Notes: generated by a model not told the origin, from the letters alone. A stretch of DNA of 64,000 bases from Thalassomonas haliotis (GCF_028657945.1 NZ_CP059693.1:434001-498000); one strand, 5' to 3'. Shown: positions 1-8,998, counted from the first letter of the stretch. Made by a program: numbers and translations.

Positions 1-1
1 G

Positions 2-2563
2 GGTCAGGTTTACCTGAAAGTGGGAGAGCTTGAAAATGCCGAAAAAGAAATCAAAAAAGCCATTGAATACGGCTATGACGCACAGGCGGCTAACTTATTA
101 TTGGCGGAAATTCTGTTAGAGAAAAACGATAACCAGGCGGTGATTGACTTACTGGCGACACAGAAGTTTGCTACAGAGTCGGCGCAAATTTTAAGCTTTA
201 TTCTTAAAGGTAAAGCACACCTTAATTTACAGCAAGTGGAATTGGCCAGGGACGCCTTTGATACCGCCAATGATATCAATGTCGAGTCGTCTTACAGTTT
301 ATATGGTTCTGCCATAGTGGCGTCTATGGATGATAATTACCTGCTGGCGGCAGAGTTGCTGGACAAGGCCCTGGGGCAGCAGGATGACCTGGCGGAAGGC
401 TGGATATTAAAAGCCAGGGTGGCGGAGCAAAACAAAGACTTTGTCACCGCAGTAAGCGCCTATGAAAAATTTTTACAGCTGAGACCCAGGGCGCATAGTA
501 TTAAGTTATTGATGGCAAATGACTATCTTCAGCTGGAAGATCATGACGCCGCCGAAAAGCTGGTGGATGATCTGCTGAAATTAAATGATGCCCACCCGAC
601 GGCAAACCTGCTTAAGGCAAAAATAGCCAACAGCAAAAAAGATTATGCCTTGGTGAAAAAGCATGCCGAAGCCACGTTAAATATTACTCCTGAAGATCCC
701 CTGGCCCTGTATTTATCCGGGATCAGCAATTACTTTCTCAATAACTTTGAACAGGCGTATACCGCCCTGTCGAAAATTGTCGATCGCCTGCCGAAAACTC
801 ATGAAGCCCATAAGTTATATATGCTGTCGATGTTAAAACTCGGTTATGTTGACCAGTTAAATGAACATGTCGAAGTGTATGAAGGCTTTGATGATAAGGA
901 CAGTAACTTACTCTCAGTGATCGGTTCTAGCCTGGCGGTCAGCGGACAAACCCAAGATGCGGAAACGATTTTTGAAAGGGCGCTTGAGGTCAAACCGGAT
1001 GATGTCAATGCCAAGAAAAAGCTGGCTTTTGCCCGCTTGATGAATCGTGATCTGCAGGGGATCAGTGATCTGGAGGAAGTCAACGCCGTCAGTTCAGACG
1101 ATAAAATGGTTAACCTGGTCCTGGCCTCAGCCTACCTGTATCAAAATAAAATTGAGGAAGCGGATAATATCGTCGAAAAATGGCTGGCAAAAGAGCCGAA
1201 AGATATCGAAGCGCTGTTGTTAAAGGCCCGGGTATTAAGCGTTTCAGGCGAGCAGGACGCCAGTTTAACTGTGCTTAAGCAAGCACAGGGTTACCAGCCG
1301 GACTCCAACAAGGTATTGTTAAAACTGGCGGAGCACCATTTAAGGGCGTCAGAATATCAAACGTCGGAAGCTTTGCTGAAGAAAATATTGACCGCAGCCC
1401 CGGATACCAAGCCGGCATTGATCATGCTGAACCTGGCAAGTCAAAAGCTGGAAAAACAACAACAATTCTTTGATTACTTAACGGATATTAATGCCAGGCA
1501 TAGTGAAGTAATCTGGCCTAAGCTGATGCTGGCGCAAAAAGCCATCAATGACAGGAATGCAGAGCAGGCTTTAAAAGATCTGGCGCCGCTTGCCCAGCAG
1601 GAAAAATTGCCCAATGCCTACTATTCCATCGTGATGAATGGCCATTATCTGTTATCGGATAAAAGCAAACTCAACGATGTTGCCAGCAAATGGCAGGCGG
1701 CGGATCCTCAGGCTGTGGTGGCCTACCTGAAGCATATTGAATTTCTTGAAAAGCTCGGCGATATTCAAGCGGCCTTGCTGCAAGCGCAAAAAGCCCAGAA
1801 AAAAGTTACTAAAGAAAGTGACAATTTACGTTTGAAGGTGTTGGAAACCCACTATTTATTGCGTTTAGGCCGAAATAACAAGGTCGGGCCTTTACTGACC
1901 GAATTGCAGGCTAAGTTGCCGGATAATGCCCTGGTGAGTCAGCTGGCGGGGCACCTGGCTTTTAATAAAAAGCAATATGATCAAGCCATTGACCACCTGG
2001 AGCAGTCTTTTGCCAAAGACAGCAATGTTAGAACTGCCTTGTTGCTGGCAAGTGCCTACCGCAGAACGAATGATGAAGCCAAAGCCGTTGCTTTGCTGGA
2101 GCAGGCACCTGAAAAAGTGAATCAGAATGCTGCCGTGCAAAGTTTGTTATCTGAAATGTATACCAGAACAGATGCTGCCAAAGCCATAGATTCTTATTTA
2201 AAGCAGATCAAAGCATCACCTAACAATGTGGTCGCTTTGAATAACCTTGCCTGGTTGTTAACCGAGCAGAAAAAATATGACCAAGCCGTTAGCTACGCCA
2301 GAAAAGCACATGAGCTGATGCCGGATAACCCGCAAATTCTCGATACTCTAGGGGTTGCTTTACTGAAAAGCATTAAACAGGGAGAGGCGCTGGAAATCTT
2401 GAAAAAGGCCTATTCGCTTTCTAAAGAGGCGACGATTAAAGTGCACTACGCCCAGGCCCTTGCCGCCAATGGCCAGAAAAGTGAAGCCCGGCAGCTGGTA
2501 GAAGGCCTGACGGCAAAAGAAAAATCTGAGTTAAAGGATGAGTTGGCTCAGCTGATCTTATAG
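2..2563 (+). CDS. prsT: PEP-CTERM system TPR-repeat protein PrsT (5' truncated by window)
   Basis: This is a long all-helical protein made of tandem tetratricopeptide repeats, with recurring A-x-x-x-Y/F-x-x-A-L type helices over about 850 residues. The reading frame stays open to the first base of the window, so the GTG at 20 is probably internal and the N-terminus lies outside. The family is the large TPR lipoprotein (PrsT) encoded in exosortase / PEP-CTERM exopolysaccharide loci, thought to be a periplasmic or outer-membrane scaffold. The assignment rests on the repeat pattern, the size and the two PEP-CTERM genes just downstream. It ends before a strong terminator at 2601. A generic TPR protein is the alternative. 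Confidence 0.8.
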   Translation, partial: GQVYLKVGELENAEKEIKKAIEYGYDAQAANLLLAEILLEKNDNQAVIDLLATQKFATESAQILSFILKGKAHLNLQQVELARDAFDTANDINVESSYSLYGSAIVASMDDNYLLAAELLDKALGQQDDLAEGWILKARVAEQNKDFVTAVSAYEKFLQLRPRAHSIKLLMANDYLQLEDHDAAEKLVDDLLKLNDAHPTANLLKAKIANSKKDYALVKKHAEATLNITPEDPLALYLSGISNYFLNNFEQAYTALSKIVDRLPKTHEAHKLYMLSMLKLGYVDQLNEHVEVYEGFDDKDSNLLSVIGSSLAVSGQTQDAETIFERALEVKPDDVNAKKKLAFARLMNRDLQGISDLEEVNAVSSDDKMVNLVLASAYLYQNKIEEADNIVEKWLAKEPKDIEALLLKARVLSVSGEQDASLTVLKQAQGYQPDSNKVLLKLAEHHLRASEYQTSEALLKKILTAAPDTKPALIMLNLASQKLEKQQQFFDYLTDINARHSEVIWPKLMLAQKAINDRNAEQALKDLAPLAQQEKLPNAYYSIVMNGHYLLSDKSKLNDVASKWQAADPQAVVAYLKHIEFLEKLGDIQAALLQAQKAQKKVTKESDNLRLKVLETHYLLRLGRNNKVGPLLTELQAKLPDNALVSQLAGHLAFNKKQYDQAIDHLEQSFAKDSNVRTALLLASAYRRTNDEAKAVALLEQAPEKVNQNAAVQSLLSEMYTRTDAAKAIDSYLKQIKASPNNVVALNNLAWLLTEQKKYDQAVSYARKAHELMPDNPQILDTLGVALLKSIKQGEALEILKKAYSLSKEATIKVHYAQALAANGQKSEARQLVEGLTAKEKSELKDELAQLIL

Positions 2564-2600
2564 GAGTTTGTTGGTAGCCAGCCAAGACTACTTCTGTTTA

Positions 2601-2632
2601 AAAACCAGCAAACTTGTTTGCTGGTTTTTTAT
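2601..2632 (+). terminator. intrinsic terminator after prsT
   Basis: A perfect 12-bp stem (2601-2612 pairing with 2617-2628) with a 4-nt loop (CTTG) runs into a T-rich tract. It lies about 40 bases after the prsT stop codon. Confidence 0.88.
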
Positions 2633-2973
2633 TTTTATCGAAACGGGAACCGCCTTGTAGCAAACCCGTCTTTTCAGAAAGAGGCCAGAGCCATTATTTG
2701 CTTGTGCTGGCTCGCTTTCCCGCTTTCCCAAAGTGTTACTACCTTTACCACCTCGGGGCTTTTGGCAACTGTTTTCCGGGGGGCTTTATCACCGGCTTAG
2801 CTTAAGTACTGTATATTTCGGCATATTTATCGTGCCGTTCTTGGCTTTATGCTGCTTGCTAAACGGTGCTTAAACCGGGAAAAGGAGCTTTAAGGCTGGT
2901 GCTGAGCAAGGGGATGACCGTTGACAGGCCAAGGCTTGGGAAATAACCGTTCGGTTAATAAAAGGCTAAAAGC
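2633..2973. other. intergenic stretch, no gene seen
   Basis: About 340 bases lie between the prsT terminator and the shared terminator of the PEP-CTERM gene. Two short plus-strand frames here begin inside or next to the prsT terminator and have no convincing ribosome binding site or recognisable protein features. I see nothing functional. Confidence 0.5.
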
Positions 2974-3004
2974 AAAAAACCTCTGAGCATTTCAGAGGTT
3001 TTTT
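2974..3004 (-). terminator. intrinsic terminator of the first PEP-CTERM gene (possibly bidirectional)
   Basis: A 13-bp stem (2974-2986 with 2992-3004) encloses a 5-nt loop. An A-tract on one side and a T-tract on the other let it work in both directions. It lies 17 bases beyond the stop codon of the minus-strand gene at 3021. Confidence 0.85.
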
Positions 3005-3020
3005 AATTGGAACAGCAGGT

Positions 3021-3878
3021 TTACTTGTTGGCTTTTCTCTTAGAGAAGCCTAATCCTAATAAGCCAAGGCCAAATAAGGCAATCATTGAAGGCTCTGGAA
3101 CTTCTGTTAAACGGGCGAAAGTATAAACGGTTGTAGAAGTTTCTTCCTCTGTCCATACTCGCTCCTGATCGATAAGGGTGCTACCGTCGGCATCAAAAGA
3201 AGTGAAGATAGTTAATGCGTAGTGCTTGCCATCGATGTAGAAAGGAACGGCAAACGGCAGCACATCTGGCAATGGATCTGGATTATCGATTGAATAGTCA
3301 AAGTAGTCATCACAACCTGTGGCAAAATTGTGGTTATCGCCGCCGGCAATGCCGTCTTCGTCTACAGCGGAACAGTTAGCCGGATCGGTTTGGTTAAAAG
3401 TTTCTGTGAATTCGATATCAAAATCACTGGTTGCGGTTGAAGTGAAATCATCAACAACGAAAGAGTTACCGAAACCTGCAGCAATACCGCCTGAATTAGC
3501 ACTTGAAAAGTCAATGGAACCGGCAATGTCAGCTTGGGTTAACCAGTCAAAGCTGGCACTGATGCGGAAGTTGTTGTGGGTTAAAGCGGAAATCATGTAG
3601 TTGGTATCAAGGGCATCGATATCAACAGAGAAACCTTCCAGGATTAAAGAGCTGTATGAGCCGTTGCCGCCCCAGCGAACACCGTCATGGATCACTGTGC
3701 CGTCATTTGTTTGATCGGCATGAGCGCTACCGTCAAGGTTGGTGAACTCACCGGCATCTTTAGAAACAAAGCCACCAGTAGAAGTTGCTGTCATAAAAGT
3801 TGCGTTAGCGCTGAAAGAAAATGCACTAGCAATTGCTAAAGCGGTTAAGTTTTTAATCCATCCAGTATTTTTCATCAT
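3021..3878 (-). CDS. THxN-type PEP-CTERM sorted surface protein, copy 1
   Basis: This is an exported protein of about 285 residues. It has an N-terminal signal peptide (a hydrophobic run at about residues 10-26 ending in Ala-Asn-Ala), a T-H-N-N motif near residue 100 typical of the THxN PEP-CTERM family, and two cysteines in the Asp-rich central part. The C-terminal sorting signal is Val-Pro-Glu-Pro-Ser, a hydrophobic helix and a Lys/Arg-rich tail. Exosortase is expected to cleave at the PEP motif and attach or release the protein at the cell surface. Two adjacent ATGs exist (3878 and 3875); the second is better spaced from AGGG. Copy 2 at 4348 is a close paralogue. A sigma-54 promoter lies upstream. 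Confidence 0.92.
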   Translation of the reverse strand: MMKNTGWIKNLTALAIASAFSFSANATFMTATSTGGFVSKDAGEFTNLDGSAHADQTNDGTVIHDGVRWGGNGSYSSLILEGFSVDIDALDTNYMISALTHNNFRISASFDWLTQADIAGSIDFSSANSGGIAAGFGNSFVVDDFTSTATSDFDIEFTETFNQTDPANCSAVDEDGIAGGDNHNFATGCDDYFDYSIDNPDPLPDVLPFAVPFYIDGKHYALTIFTSFDADGSTLIDQERVWTEEETSTTVYTFARLTEVPEPSMIALFGLGLLGLGFSKRKANK

Positions 3879-3956
3879 TTACCCTGTAAGCGTTTGATTT
3901 CAAGTGATTATTCTAAAGTTAATTGGTTCGGCAAGCTGCCATATGTCCTTAGGAAA

Positions 3957-3971
3957 GCATTTTGTGTGCCA
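3957..3971 (-). promoter_or_regulatory. sigma-54 (-24/-12) promoter of PEP-CTERM copy 1
   Basis: Read on the minus strand, this is TGGCACACAAAATGC: a perfect -24 TGGCAC, and GG and GC exactly 10 bases apart as sigma-54 requires. The predicted transcript start is about 70 bases ahead of the start codon. Copy 2 has the same arrangement. Confidence 0.75.
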
Positions 3972-4045
3972 GAAAATAAATATCATTAATAAACAGTGGC
4001 TTGCTTCTGGTTTTGCCTGGTTATATTTGCTTGGCTTGAATTTGC

Positions 4046-4106
4046 TGTAAAGAAAATCGACATCCGTGTAAAGCGTTCTGACGGTTGACTGTAAAAAAAA
4101 GAGACA
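4046..4106 (-). promoter_or_regulatory. array of three putative activator boxes (TGTAA-N8-GAC)
   Basis: Three 17-bp boxes, written on the plus strand as TGTAA-N8-GAC(A/G), lie at 4046-4062, 4067-4083 and 4090-4106. Their starts are 21 and 23 bases apart, so they fall on one face of the helix. They lie about 75-150 bases upstream of the sigma-54 promoter, where enhancer-binding proteins normally bind. The same box occurs upstream of copy 2. The most likely binder is the PrsR-type regulator of PEP-CTERM systems, which is inference. Confidence 0.55.
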
Positions 4107-4290
4107 CTATGTTGGAAGCTGTATGAGGGGAAGGTGGTGCTCTCGCGGGCAAGGTCGGTTCTTTGTTTTATTATCGAATGGGAATGGCGGTGTTGACTGG
4201 TAATATGCTTGGCTGGAGAAGTTCGGTTATTCTTGTTGGCTCACCGAATACAGCAGGATGTGTGGACAAGCTTAGTCGCTATTAAAAATA

Positions 4291-4318
4291 TAAAACCTCT
4301 GTTGATACAGAGGTTTTA
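4291..4318 (-). terminator. intrinsic terminator of the second PEP-CTERM gene
   Basis: A perfect 11-bp stem (4291-4301 with 4308-4318) has a 6-nt loop. On the minus strand it is followed by a T-rich stretch. It lies 30 bases beyond the stop codon of the gene at 4348. Confidence 0.75.
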
Positions 4319-4347
4319 TGTAACGTAAACAAGTTTACCTGGTGGTA

Positions 4348-5202
4348 TTAGTTCTCTGTTTTTCGTTTAGAGAGACTAAAACCTAATAAACCTAACGCAA
4401 GTATGGCCAGGGTGGACGGTTCTGGAATCTCACTTAAACGGGCAAAGGTATAAAGAGTGGTTGATTTCTCTTCCTCTGTCCAGATGCGCCCGGGGGGTAA
4501 TACCGTACTGCCATCGGCATCGAAGGAGCTGAATATGGTTAAAGCGTAATGGCTGCCATCAATATAAAAGGGGATGGCGAACGGCAGGGTATCAGGCAAT
4601 GGAGCCGGATTGTCGATTGAATAGTCGAAGTAGTCATCACAGTTGGTGACAAAGGTGTGGGTAGCGCCACCGGCAACGCCGTCTTCATCTACTGGCGAGC
4701 AGCCAGCGACATCTGATGTGTTAAAGGTTTCGGTGAAACCGATATCAAAGTCACTCATGGCATTGGCAGTAAAAGCATCTGCTACTGTTGAGCTTCCAAA
4801 GCCTGCAGCAATACCGCCGGTATTGCTGCTGCTAAAGGCTATCATACCCAAAATATCGGCATTGGTGAGCCAGGGAAAGGCAGCACTGATGCGGAAGTTA
4901 TTATGGGTTAAAGCCGAAAGCATGTAGTTGGTATCCAGGGCATCTATATCCGGAGCAAAGTCCTCCAGTACCAATGAGCTATATGCACCGTTACCACCCC
5001 AGCGAACCCCTGCATGCTTTACCGTACCATCATTGGTTTGATCCGCATGTAGGGTGCCGTCAAGGTTAATAAACTCGCCGGCATCTTTCATTACAAAGCC
5101 GCCATTGGATGTTGCTGTCATGAAAGTTGCGTTAGCACCAAAAGAAAGTGCACCCGTAAGTGCTATCGCAGTCATGTTTTTCATCAATCCGATATTTTTC
5201 AT
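4348..5202 (-). CDS. THxN-type PEP-CTERM sorted surface protein, copy 2
   Basis: This 284-residue paralogue of the gene at 3021 aligns over its whole length. It shares the signal peptide, the T-H-N-N motif near residue 100, the conserved Asp-rich region with two cysteines, and the C-terminal Pro-Glu-Pro-Ser / hydrophobic helix / Ser-Lys-Arg-Lys sorting tail. The ATG at 5202 is preceded by a good AAAGGAAAGG site. Each copy has its own sigma-54 promoter and its own terminator, so the duplication covers a whole transcription unit, not just a gene inside an operon. The surface function is unknown; a biofilm-matrix or cell-surface role is the usual inference for PEP-CTERM proteins. Confidence 0.92.
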   Translation of the reverse strand: MKNIGLMKNMTAIALTGALSFGANATFMTATSNGGFVMKDAGEFINLDGTLHADQTNDGTVKHAGVRWGGNGAYSSLVLEDFAPDIDALDTNYMLSALTHNNFRISAAFPWLTNADILGMIAFSSSNTGGIAAGFGSSTVADAFTANAMSDFDIGFTETFNTSDVAGCSPVDEDGVAGGATHTFVTNCDDYFDYSIDNPAPLPDTLPFAIPFYIDGSHYALTIFSSFDADGSTVLPPGRIWTEEEKSTTLYTFARLSEIPEPSTLAILALGLLGFSLSKRKTEN

Positions 5203-5272
5203 TGCCTTTCCTTTATCTGTTGAATTTTACTAAACCAGAAATTGATTTAGCCCAGGTTTGGTTAAAAAATGA

Positions 5273-5287
5273 GCATAAGGCATGCCA
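5273..5287 (-). promoter_or_regulatory. sigma-54 (-24/-12) promoter of PEP-CTERM copy 2
   Basis: On the minus strand this reads TGGCATGCCTTATGC, with GG and GC separated by 10 bases. It lies about 70 bases upstream of the ATG at 5202, in the same position as the promoter of copy 1. Confidence 0.7.
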
Positions 5288-5327
5288 TCAAATTAAAGTC
5301 AATAGAAAACAAAGGATTGGCCTGAAC

Positions 5328-5368
5328 TGTAAGATTTTGGCTTAAAGCTTATGTAAAATATACTGACA
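5328..5368 (-). promoter_or_regulatory. putative activator boxes upstream of PEP-CTERM copy 2
   Basis: One full TGTAA-N8-GACA box lies at 5352-5368, and a half-matching TGTAA box starts 24 bases away at 5328. The full box ends one base before the stop codon of the ThiF-like gene. The position relative to the sigma-54 promoter resembles that of the three-box array of copy 1. Confidence 0.45.
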
Positions 5369-6220
5369 TCAGGCGTCGACAACACGTTTGGCGATATGAA
5401 ACATGATGCGTGGAATGAGTCCTGAGTTGCCAAAAGGTCGCCAGGTTTTTACTAATTTATTGCGGTAGGCGTCAAAGTGCAGCCCATAGGGGGCAGCTAA
5501 TACCTCTCCCCGATTAAGCAGTATTTTTAAAGCATAAGTTTCGGCGATACCGGCACATAGGTTTACTGCCATCGGGGTCGAGGGGCCTCGTTTTTCTTTA
5601 AAATTCACCCGGCTCTCATCCACCAGATACTGGCGTTGCAACATGGCGGGTGAAAGGCCGATCAGGAACTGAATAAGCTGGTCGTGCTCTGACTTCCCTG
5701 CAAATTTGAAGTATTGCTCATAAGTCATTTGCCCCGGCATAAAGCAGAGCAAGGCACAACCCATGCCTAAAGGTGCTGCCGTGATCACCGGGATCTGCTT
5801 TTCATAGCATTTTTGAAAAACGGTTTTACGGGCTTCGAGGGCGAAGAAATCCAAAGCATCGACATATAAATCAACATCTTCGAGAAACTCATCGACATTA
5901 TGAGCGAAAATCCCCTCGGGGAAAGAATTGATGTTTGCTTCCGGGTTGATGTCTTTTGCCAACTCTTCCATTACATCGACTTTTTGTCTGCCAAGCGTCG
6001 ACATAAATGCCCCCGATTGACGGTTAAAATTGTGTACCTCAAAGTCGTCAAAATCTGAGATGTTAAAATTCTCGACACCCAGTCTTGCCAGGGTTAATAA
6101 GTGGATACCGCCCACGCCGCCGGCACCGGCAATGGCCACCCGGCGGGTTCTTAAAGTTTCCTGTTCGGCTTCGCTAACCCAGCCTATGTTTCTTGAAAAA
6201 GCTTTTTTGTAATCGAACAT
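5369..6220 (-). CDS. ThiF/MoeB/HesA-family adenylyltransferase (E1-like)
   Basis: The N-terminal Rossmann fold carries the ATP-binding Gly-rich loop GAGGVGG at residues 32-38. It is followed by the family Asp and the Asn-x-Asn-Arg-Gln motif (F-N-R-Q near residue 66) used by E1-like enzymes to bind ATP. Family members adenylate a carboxylate, classically the C-terminal Gly-Gly of a small sulfur-carrier protein. The two CxxC zinc pairs of MoeB/ThiF are absent. No carrier protein, JAB protease or E2 gene is nearby, so the substrate is unknown. It lies on the same strand as the sugar-nucleotide genes but 303 bases downstream, beyond a hairpin at 6477, so it may be transcribed separately. Confidence 0.82.
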   Translation of the reverse strand: MFDYKKAFSRNIGWVSEAEQETLRTRRVAIAGAGGVGGIHLLTLARLGVENFNISDFDDFEVHNFNRQSGAFMSTLGRQKVDVMEELAKDINPEANINSFPEGIFAHNVDEFLEDVDLYVDALDFFALEARKTVFQKCYEKQIPVITAAPLGMGCALLCFMPGQMTYEQYFKFAGKSEHDQLIQFLIGLSPAMLQRQYLVDESRVNFKEKRGPSTPMAVNLCAGIAETYALKILLNRGEVLAAPYGLHFDAYRNKLVKTWRPFGNSGLIPRIMFHIAKRVVDA

Positions 6221-6476
6221 GTTTAACCTTGATGTTGTAAATTCAGGAATATAAATTCAAAAGAGATTGTTTTTATATTGGGTTTATCAATTATATTTTT
6301 TGTCATATTAATCTCGCTGTCCTTATCACCTTAGCTCATACGTCAATATTTTTAGCGCTATTGGTTAAATTTAACGCCGGTTAAATTCAGGTTAGCAAAT
6401 TAGCGGTGATGAAAGTAAGTGAAAGAACTTATTTTGGCAGGGAGGATAATTGAACCAGAAATGACGAATTTAATTG
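6221..6476. other. AT-rich intergenic leader of the ThiF-like gene
   Basis: This AT-rich stretch between the ThiF-like gene and the hairpin downstream of the epimerase gene has no plausible coding frame. It probably holds the promoter of the ThiF-like gene, but I could not pick out clear -35/-10 elements. Confidence 0.4.
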
Positions 6477-6510
6477 TTATCACCGGCTAAACGGCTGTAG
6501 CCGGTGATAA
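6477..6510 (-). terminator. hairpin terminator candidate of the epimerase gene
   Basis: A perfect 13-bp stem (6477-6489 with 6498-6510) with an 8-nt loop lies 13 bases beyond the epimerase stop codon. It has no long T-run on the minus strand, so it may be a weak terminator or an mRNA-stabilising hairpin. Confidence 0.6.
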
Positions 6511-6523
6511 TATAACGGGGTGT

Positions 6524-7582
6524 TTATACCTTATGGTAGTTCCGGTACCAGTTAACGAAGTTACCGATACCCGTCTGGATTGTGGTTTGCGGACGATAGT
6601 TGACATCCTGTACCAGTTGCTCAACATCGGCATAGGTATCCGGCACATCACCCGGTTGTAGCGGCAGCAGGTTTTTTTCTGCTTTTTTTCCTAAAGCGTT
6701 TTCCAGGGTTTCGATATAGTCCAGTAACTCGACCGGTGACTGGTTACCGATATTATAAACCCGCCATGGCGCCTTGCTGGTGCCCGGATCCGGGGTTTCA
6801 CCGGACCAATCCGGGTTGCCGCTCGCAGTATTGTCTAAGGTGCGGACAATACCGTTAACGATATCATCAATATAGGTAAAGTCACGCTTGTGTTTGCCGT
6901 AGTTAAAGACATCGATAGGCTTGTCTTCGAGAATGGCTTTAGTGAACATAAACAAAGCCATATCCGGGCGTCCCCAGGGGCCGTATACGGTAAAGAAGCG
7001 CAAACCGGTTGTCGGCAAGTCGTACAGGTGGCTATAGGTATGCGCCATCAGCTCATTGGCTTTTTTGCTGGCGGCATATAAAGACAGCGGGTGGTCGACA
7101 TTGTCATGCACAGAGAAGGGCATGCTTTCATTGGCGCCGTAAACGGAACTGGATGAGGCATAAGTCAGGTGTTTTACCTTGTTATGGCGGCATCCTTCCA
7201 GGATATTGGTAAAGCCGACAATATTGCTGTCGATATAGGCATGGGGGTTTTCTATGGAGTAACGCACCCCGGCCTGGGCCGCGAGGTGAACAACTTTATC
7301 AAACTTTTGTTCGGCGAAAAGTTGCTCCATGCCTTCACGGTCGGCAACATCCATTTCGACAAAGGTAAAGCTGCCCTTATTTCCCGACTCGGGATAGGGA
7401 AAGTTTTCTTCCAGAGTGCCGTCAAGATATGCATCAATCCTTTTCAGGCGGCTGTGCTTTAAATTGACATCGTAATAATCATTCAGGTTATCCAAGCCGA
7501 TAACTTCGTCTCCCCGCGCCAGCAGGAAAAGCGAGACATGGGAGCCGATAAAACCGGCGGCACCGGTGACTAAAATTTTCAT
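6524..7582 (-). CDS. NAD-dependent epimerase, UDP-glucuronate 4-epimerase type
   Basis: This is an extended short-chain dehydrogenase of 352 residues. The NAD-binding GxxGxxG ([10 protein letters not shown]) is at residues 6-15, the catalytic Tyr169-x-x-x-Lys173 pair sits in YAASKKANE, and a Ser-rich stretch precedes VYG. The N-terminal block with [13 protein letters not shown] is characteristic of UDP-glucuronate 4-epimerases, which make UDP-galacturonate for capsule and O-antigen. It starts 28 bases after the dehydrogenase gene, so the two are almost certainly one operon supplying acidic sugars for surface polysaccharide. UDP-N-acetyl-uronate as substrate is possible given the TviB-like partner. 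Confidence 0.9.
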   Translation of the reverse strand: MKILVTGAAGFIGSHVSLFLLARGDEVIGLDNLNDYYDVNLKHSRLKRIDAYLDGTLEENFPYPESGNKGSFTFVEMDVADREGMEQLFAEQKFDKVVHLAAQAGVRYSIENPHAYIDSNIVGFTNILEGCRHNKVKHLTYASSSSVYGANESMPFSVHDNVDHPLSLYAASKKANELMAHTYSHLYDLPTTGLRFFTVYGPWGRPDMALFMFTKAILEDKPIDVFNYGKHKRDFTYIDDIVNGIVRTLDNTASGNPDWSGETPDPGTSKAPWRVYNIGNQSPVELLDYIETLENALGKKAEKNLLPLQPGDVPDTYADVEQLVQDVNYRPQTTIQTGIGNFVNWYRNYHKV

Positions 7583-7610
7583 AACAGTTTCTCAAACAGG
7601 GTAATTAACA

Positions 7611-8885
7611 TTAAAGTCTTAAATCAGACTCTTGAGCATCAAACAGATATTTTAAGTCAAATACCAGCGCACCGGGTTTGCCGAGTTTTCTGATTTCAGG
7701 CATAGACATTGTTTTGAACTCTTGATGGCCGACGGCGATGATGATGGCATCATACTGCCCGGCTTGCGGTTGTGTCATTTCGATGCCGTATTCGTGTTTG
7801 ACAATGTCGGCATCGGCCCAGGGATCGTGGATATCCACCTGGGCGCTGTAATCTTTCAGCTCGTCCACTATGTCGATCACCCGGGTATTACGTACGTCCG
7901 GACAGTTTTCTTTGAAGGTAAAACCTAAGATCAATACTTTAGCGTCAACAATATGGATGCGTCTCTCTATCATGGCTTTGACCAGGCGTTTCACAACAAA
8001 GCGGCCCATATCGTCATTTATCCTGCGCCCGGATAAAATCACTTGCGGGTGATAATTGAGCTGCTGGGCTTTATGGGTCAGATAATAGGGGTCGACACCG
8101 ATACAGTGGCCGCCTACCAGGCCGGGTCTGAAAGGCAGAAAATTCCACTTGGTACCGGCAGCCTTTAGTACTTCTTCGGTATTGATGCCTATTTTGCTAA
8201 AGATCACTGCCAGCTCATTGATCAGGGCGATATTGACATCCCTTTGGGTATTTTCAATGACTTTTGCCGCTTCGGCGACTTTAATTGAAGAGGCCTTATG
8301 GGTGCCTGCGGTGATAATGCTGGCATACACCTGGTCGACAAAGTCGGCAATTTCCGGGGTTGAACCCGCAGTGACTTTTAAAATAGTCTCCAGCCGATGT
8401 TCTTTATCCCCGGGGTTGATCCTTTCCGGGCTATATCCGGCGTAAAAATCTCGGTTAAAGGTCATGCCGGTATTTTTTTCGATAACGGGAATACAGACTT
8501 CTTCGGTAGCGCCCGGATAGACGGTAGATTCATAAACAACAATATCTCCCGGCTGGATCACTTTGGCTATGGTTTCACTGGCCTTGATTAACGGCGTCAG
8601 ATCCGGCTGCTTGTATTCATCTATCGGGGTTGGGACGGTGACGATATAAAAATTGCACTGGCTCAGTGACTCAATGTCATGGCTAAAGGTTAACTGCTTT
8701 GCTTGTGCCAGCTCATCTTGTTCGACTTCAAGGGTGTTATCTACGCCCTGGTTCAGCTCACTAATGCGCTGCTGGTTAATATCAAAGCCCAGGGTCGGGT
8801 ACTTCCTACCAAAAGATACGGCAAGCGGAAGACCGACATAACCCAGTCCAATGATACCAATTTTCAATGACGCTATGTTTTTCAT
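7611..8885 (-). CDS. tviB: UDP-N-acetylglucosamine/galactosamine 6-dehydrogenase, TviB/WbpA type
   Basis: A nucleotide-sugar dehydrogenase of 424 residues with three domains. The NAD-binding GxGxxG (IGLGYVGLP) is at residues 12-20, the active-site Lys208 is in EAAKVIEN, and the catalytic Cys261 is in [12 protein letters not shown]. The C-terminal UDP-binding domain contains [14 protein letters not shown]. Motif content matches Vi-antigen TviB closely. It oxidises the C6 hydroxyl of UDP-HexNAc to a carboxylate with NAD. It is the first gene of a pair with the downstream epimerase and provides uronic-acid precursors for capsule or exopolysaccharide. Confidence 0.92.
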   Translation of the reverse strand: MKNIASLKIGIIGLGYVGLPLAVSFGRKYPTLGFDINQQRISELNQGVDNTLEVEQDELAQAKQLTFSHDIESLSQCNFYIVTVPTPIDEYKQPDLTPLIKASETIAKVIQPGDIVVYESTVYPGATEEVCIPVIEKNTGMTFNRDFYAGYSPERINPGDKEHRLETILKVTAGSTPEIADFVDQVYASIITAGTHKASSIKVAEAAKVIENTQRDVNIALINELAVIFSKIGINTEEVLKAAGTKWNFLPFRPGLVGGHCIGVDPYYLTHKAQQLNYHPQVILSGRRINDDMGRFVVKRLVKAMIERRIHIVDAKVLILGFTFKENCPDVRNTRVIDIVDELKDYSAQVDIHDPWADADIVKHEYGIEMTQPQAGQYDAIIIAVGHQEFKTMSMPEIRKLGKPGALVFDLKYLFDAQESDLRL

Positions 8886-8998
8886 TCCGTGATTTCTCTA
8901 GTTTAAGCAAAAATAAGCTTATTATGACAATGATCACCTTAACCTGGCAATACTGGCTACTGAACTAATGAAAATAAAGCTGTTTTGGGAAGTCTTTT

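Noticed and set aside
2614-2805. Two overlapping short plus-strand frames after prsT
   Set aside because: They start in or beside the prsT terminator and have no ribosome binding site or protein-like composition.
5160-5345. 61-residue plus-strand frame across the PEP-CTERM copy 2 promoter
   Set aside because: It overlaps the sigma-54 promoter and the start of the minus-strand gene, and lacks a ribosome binding site.
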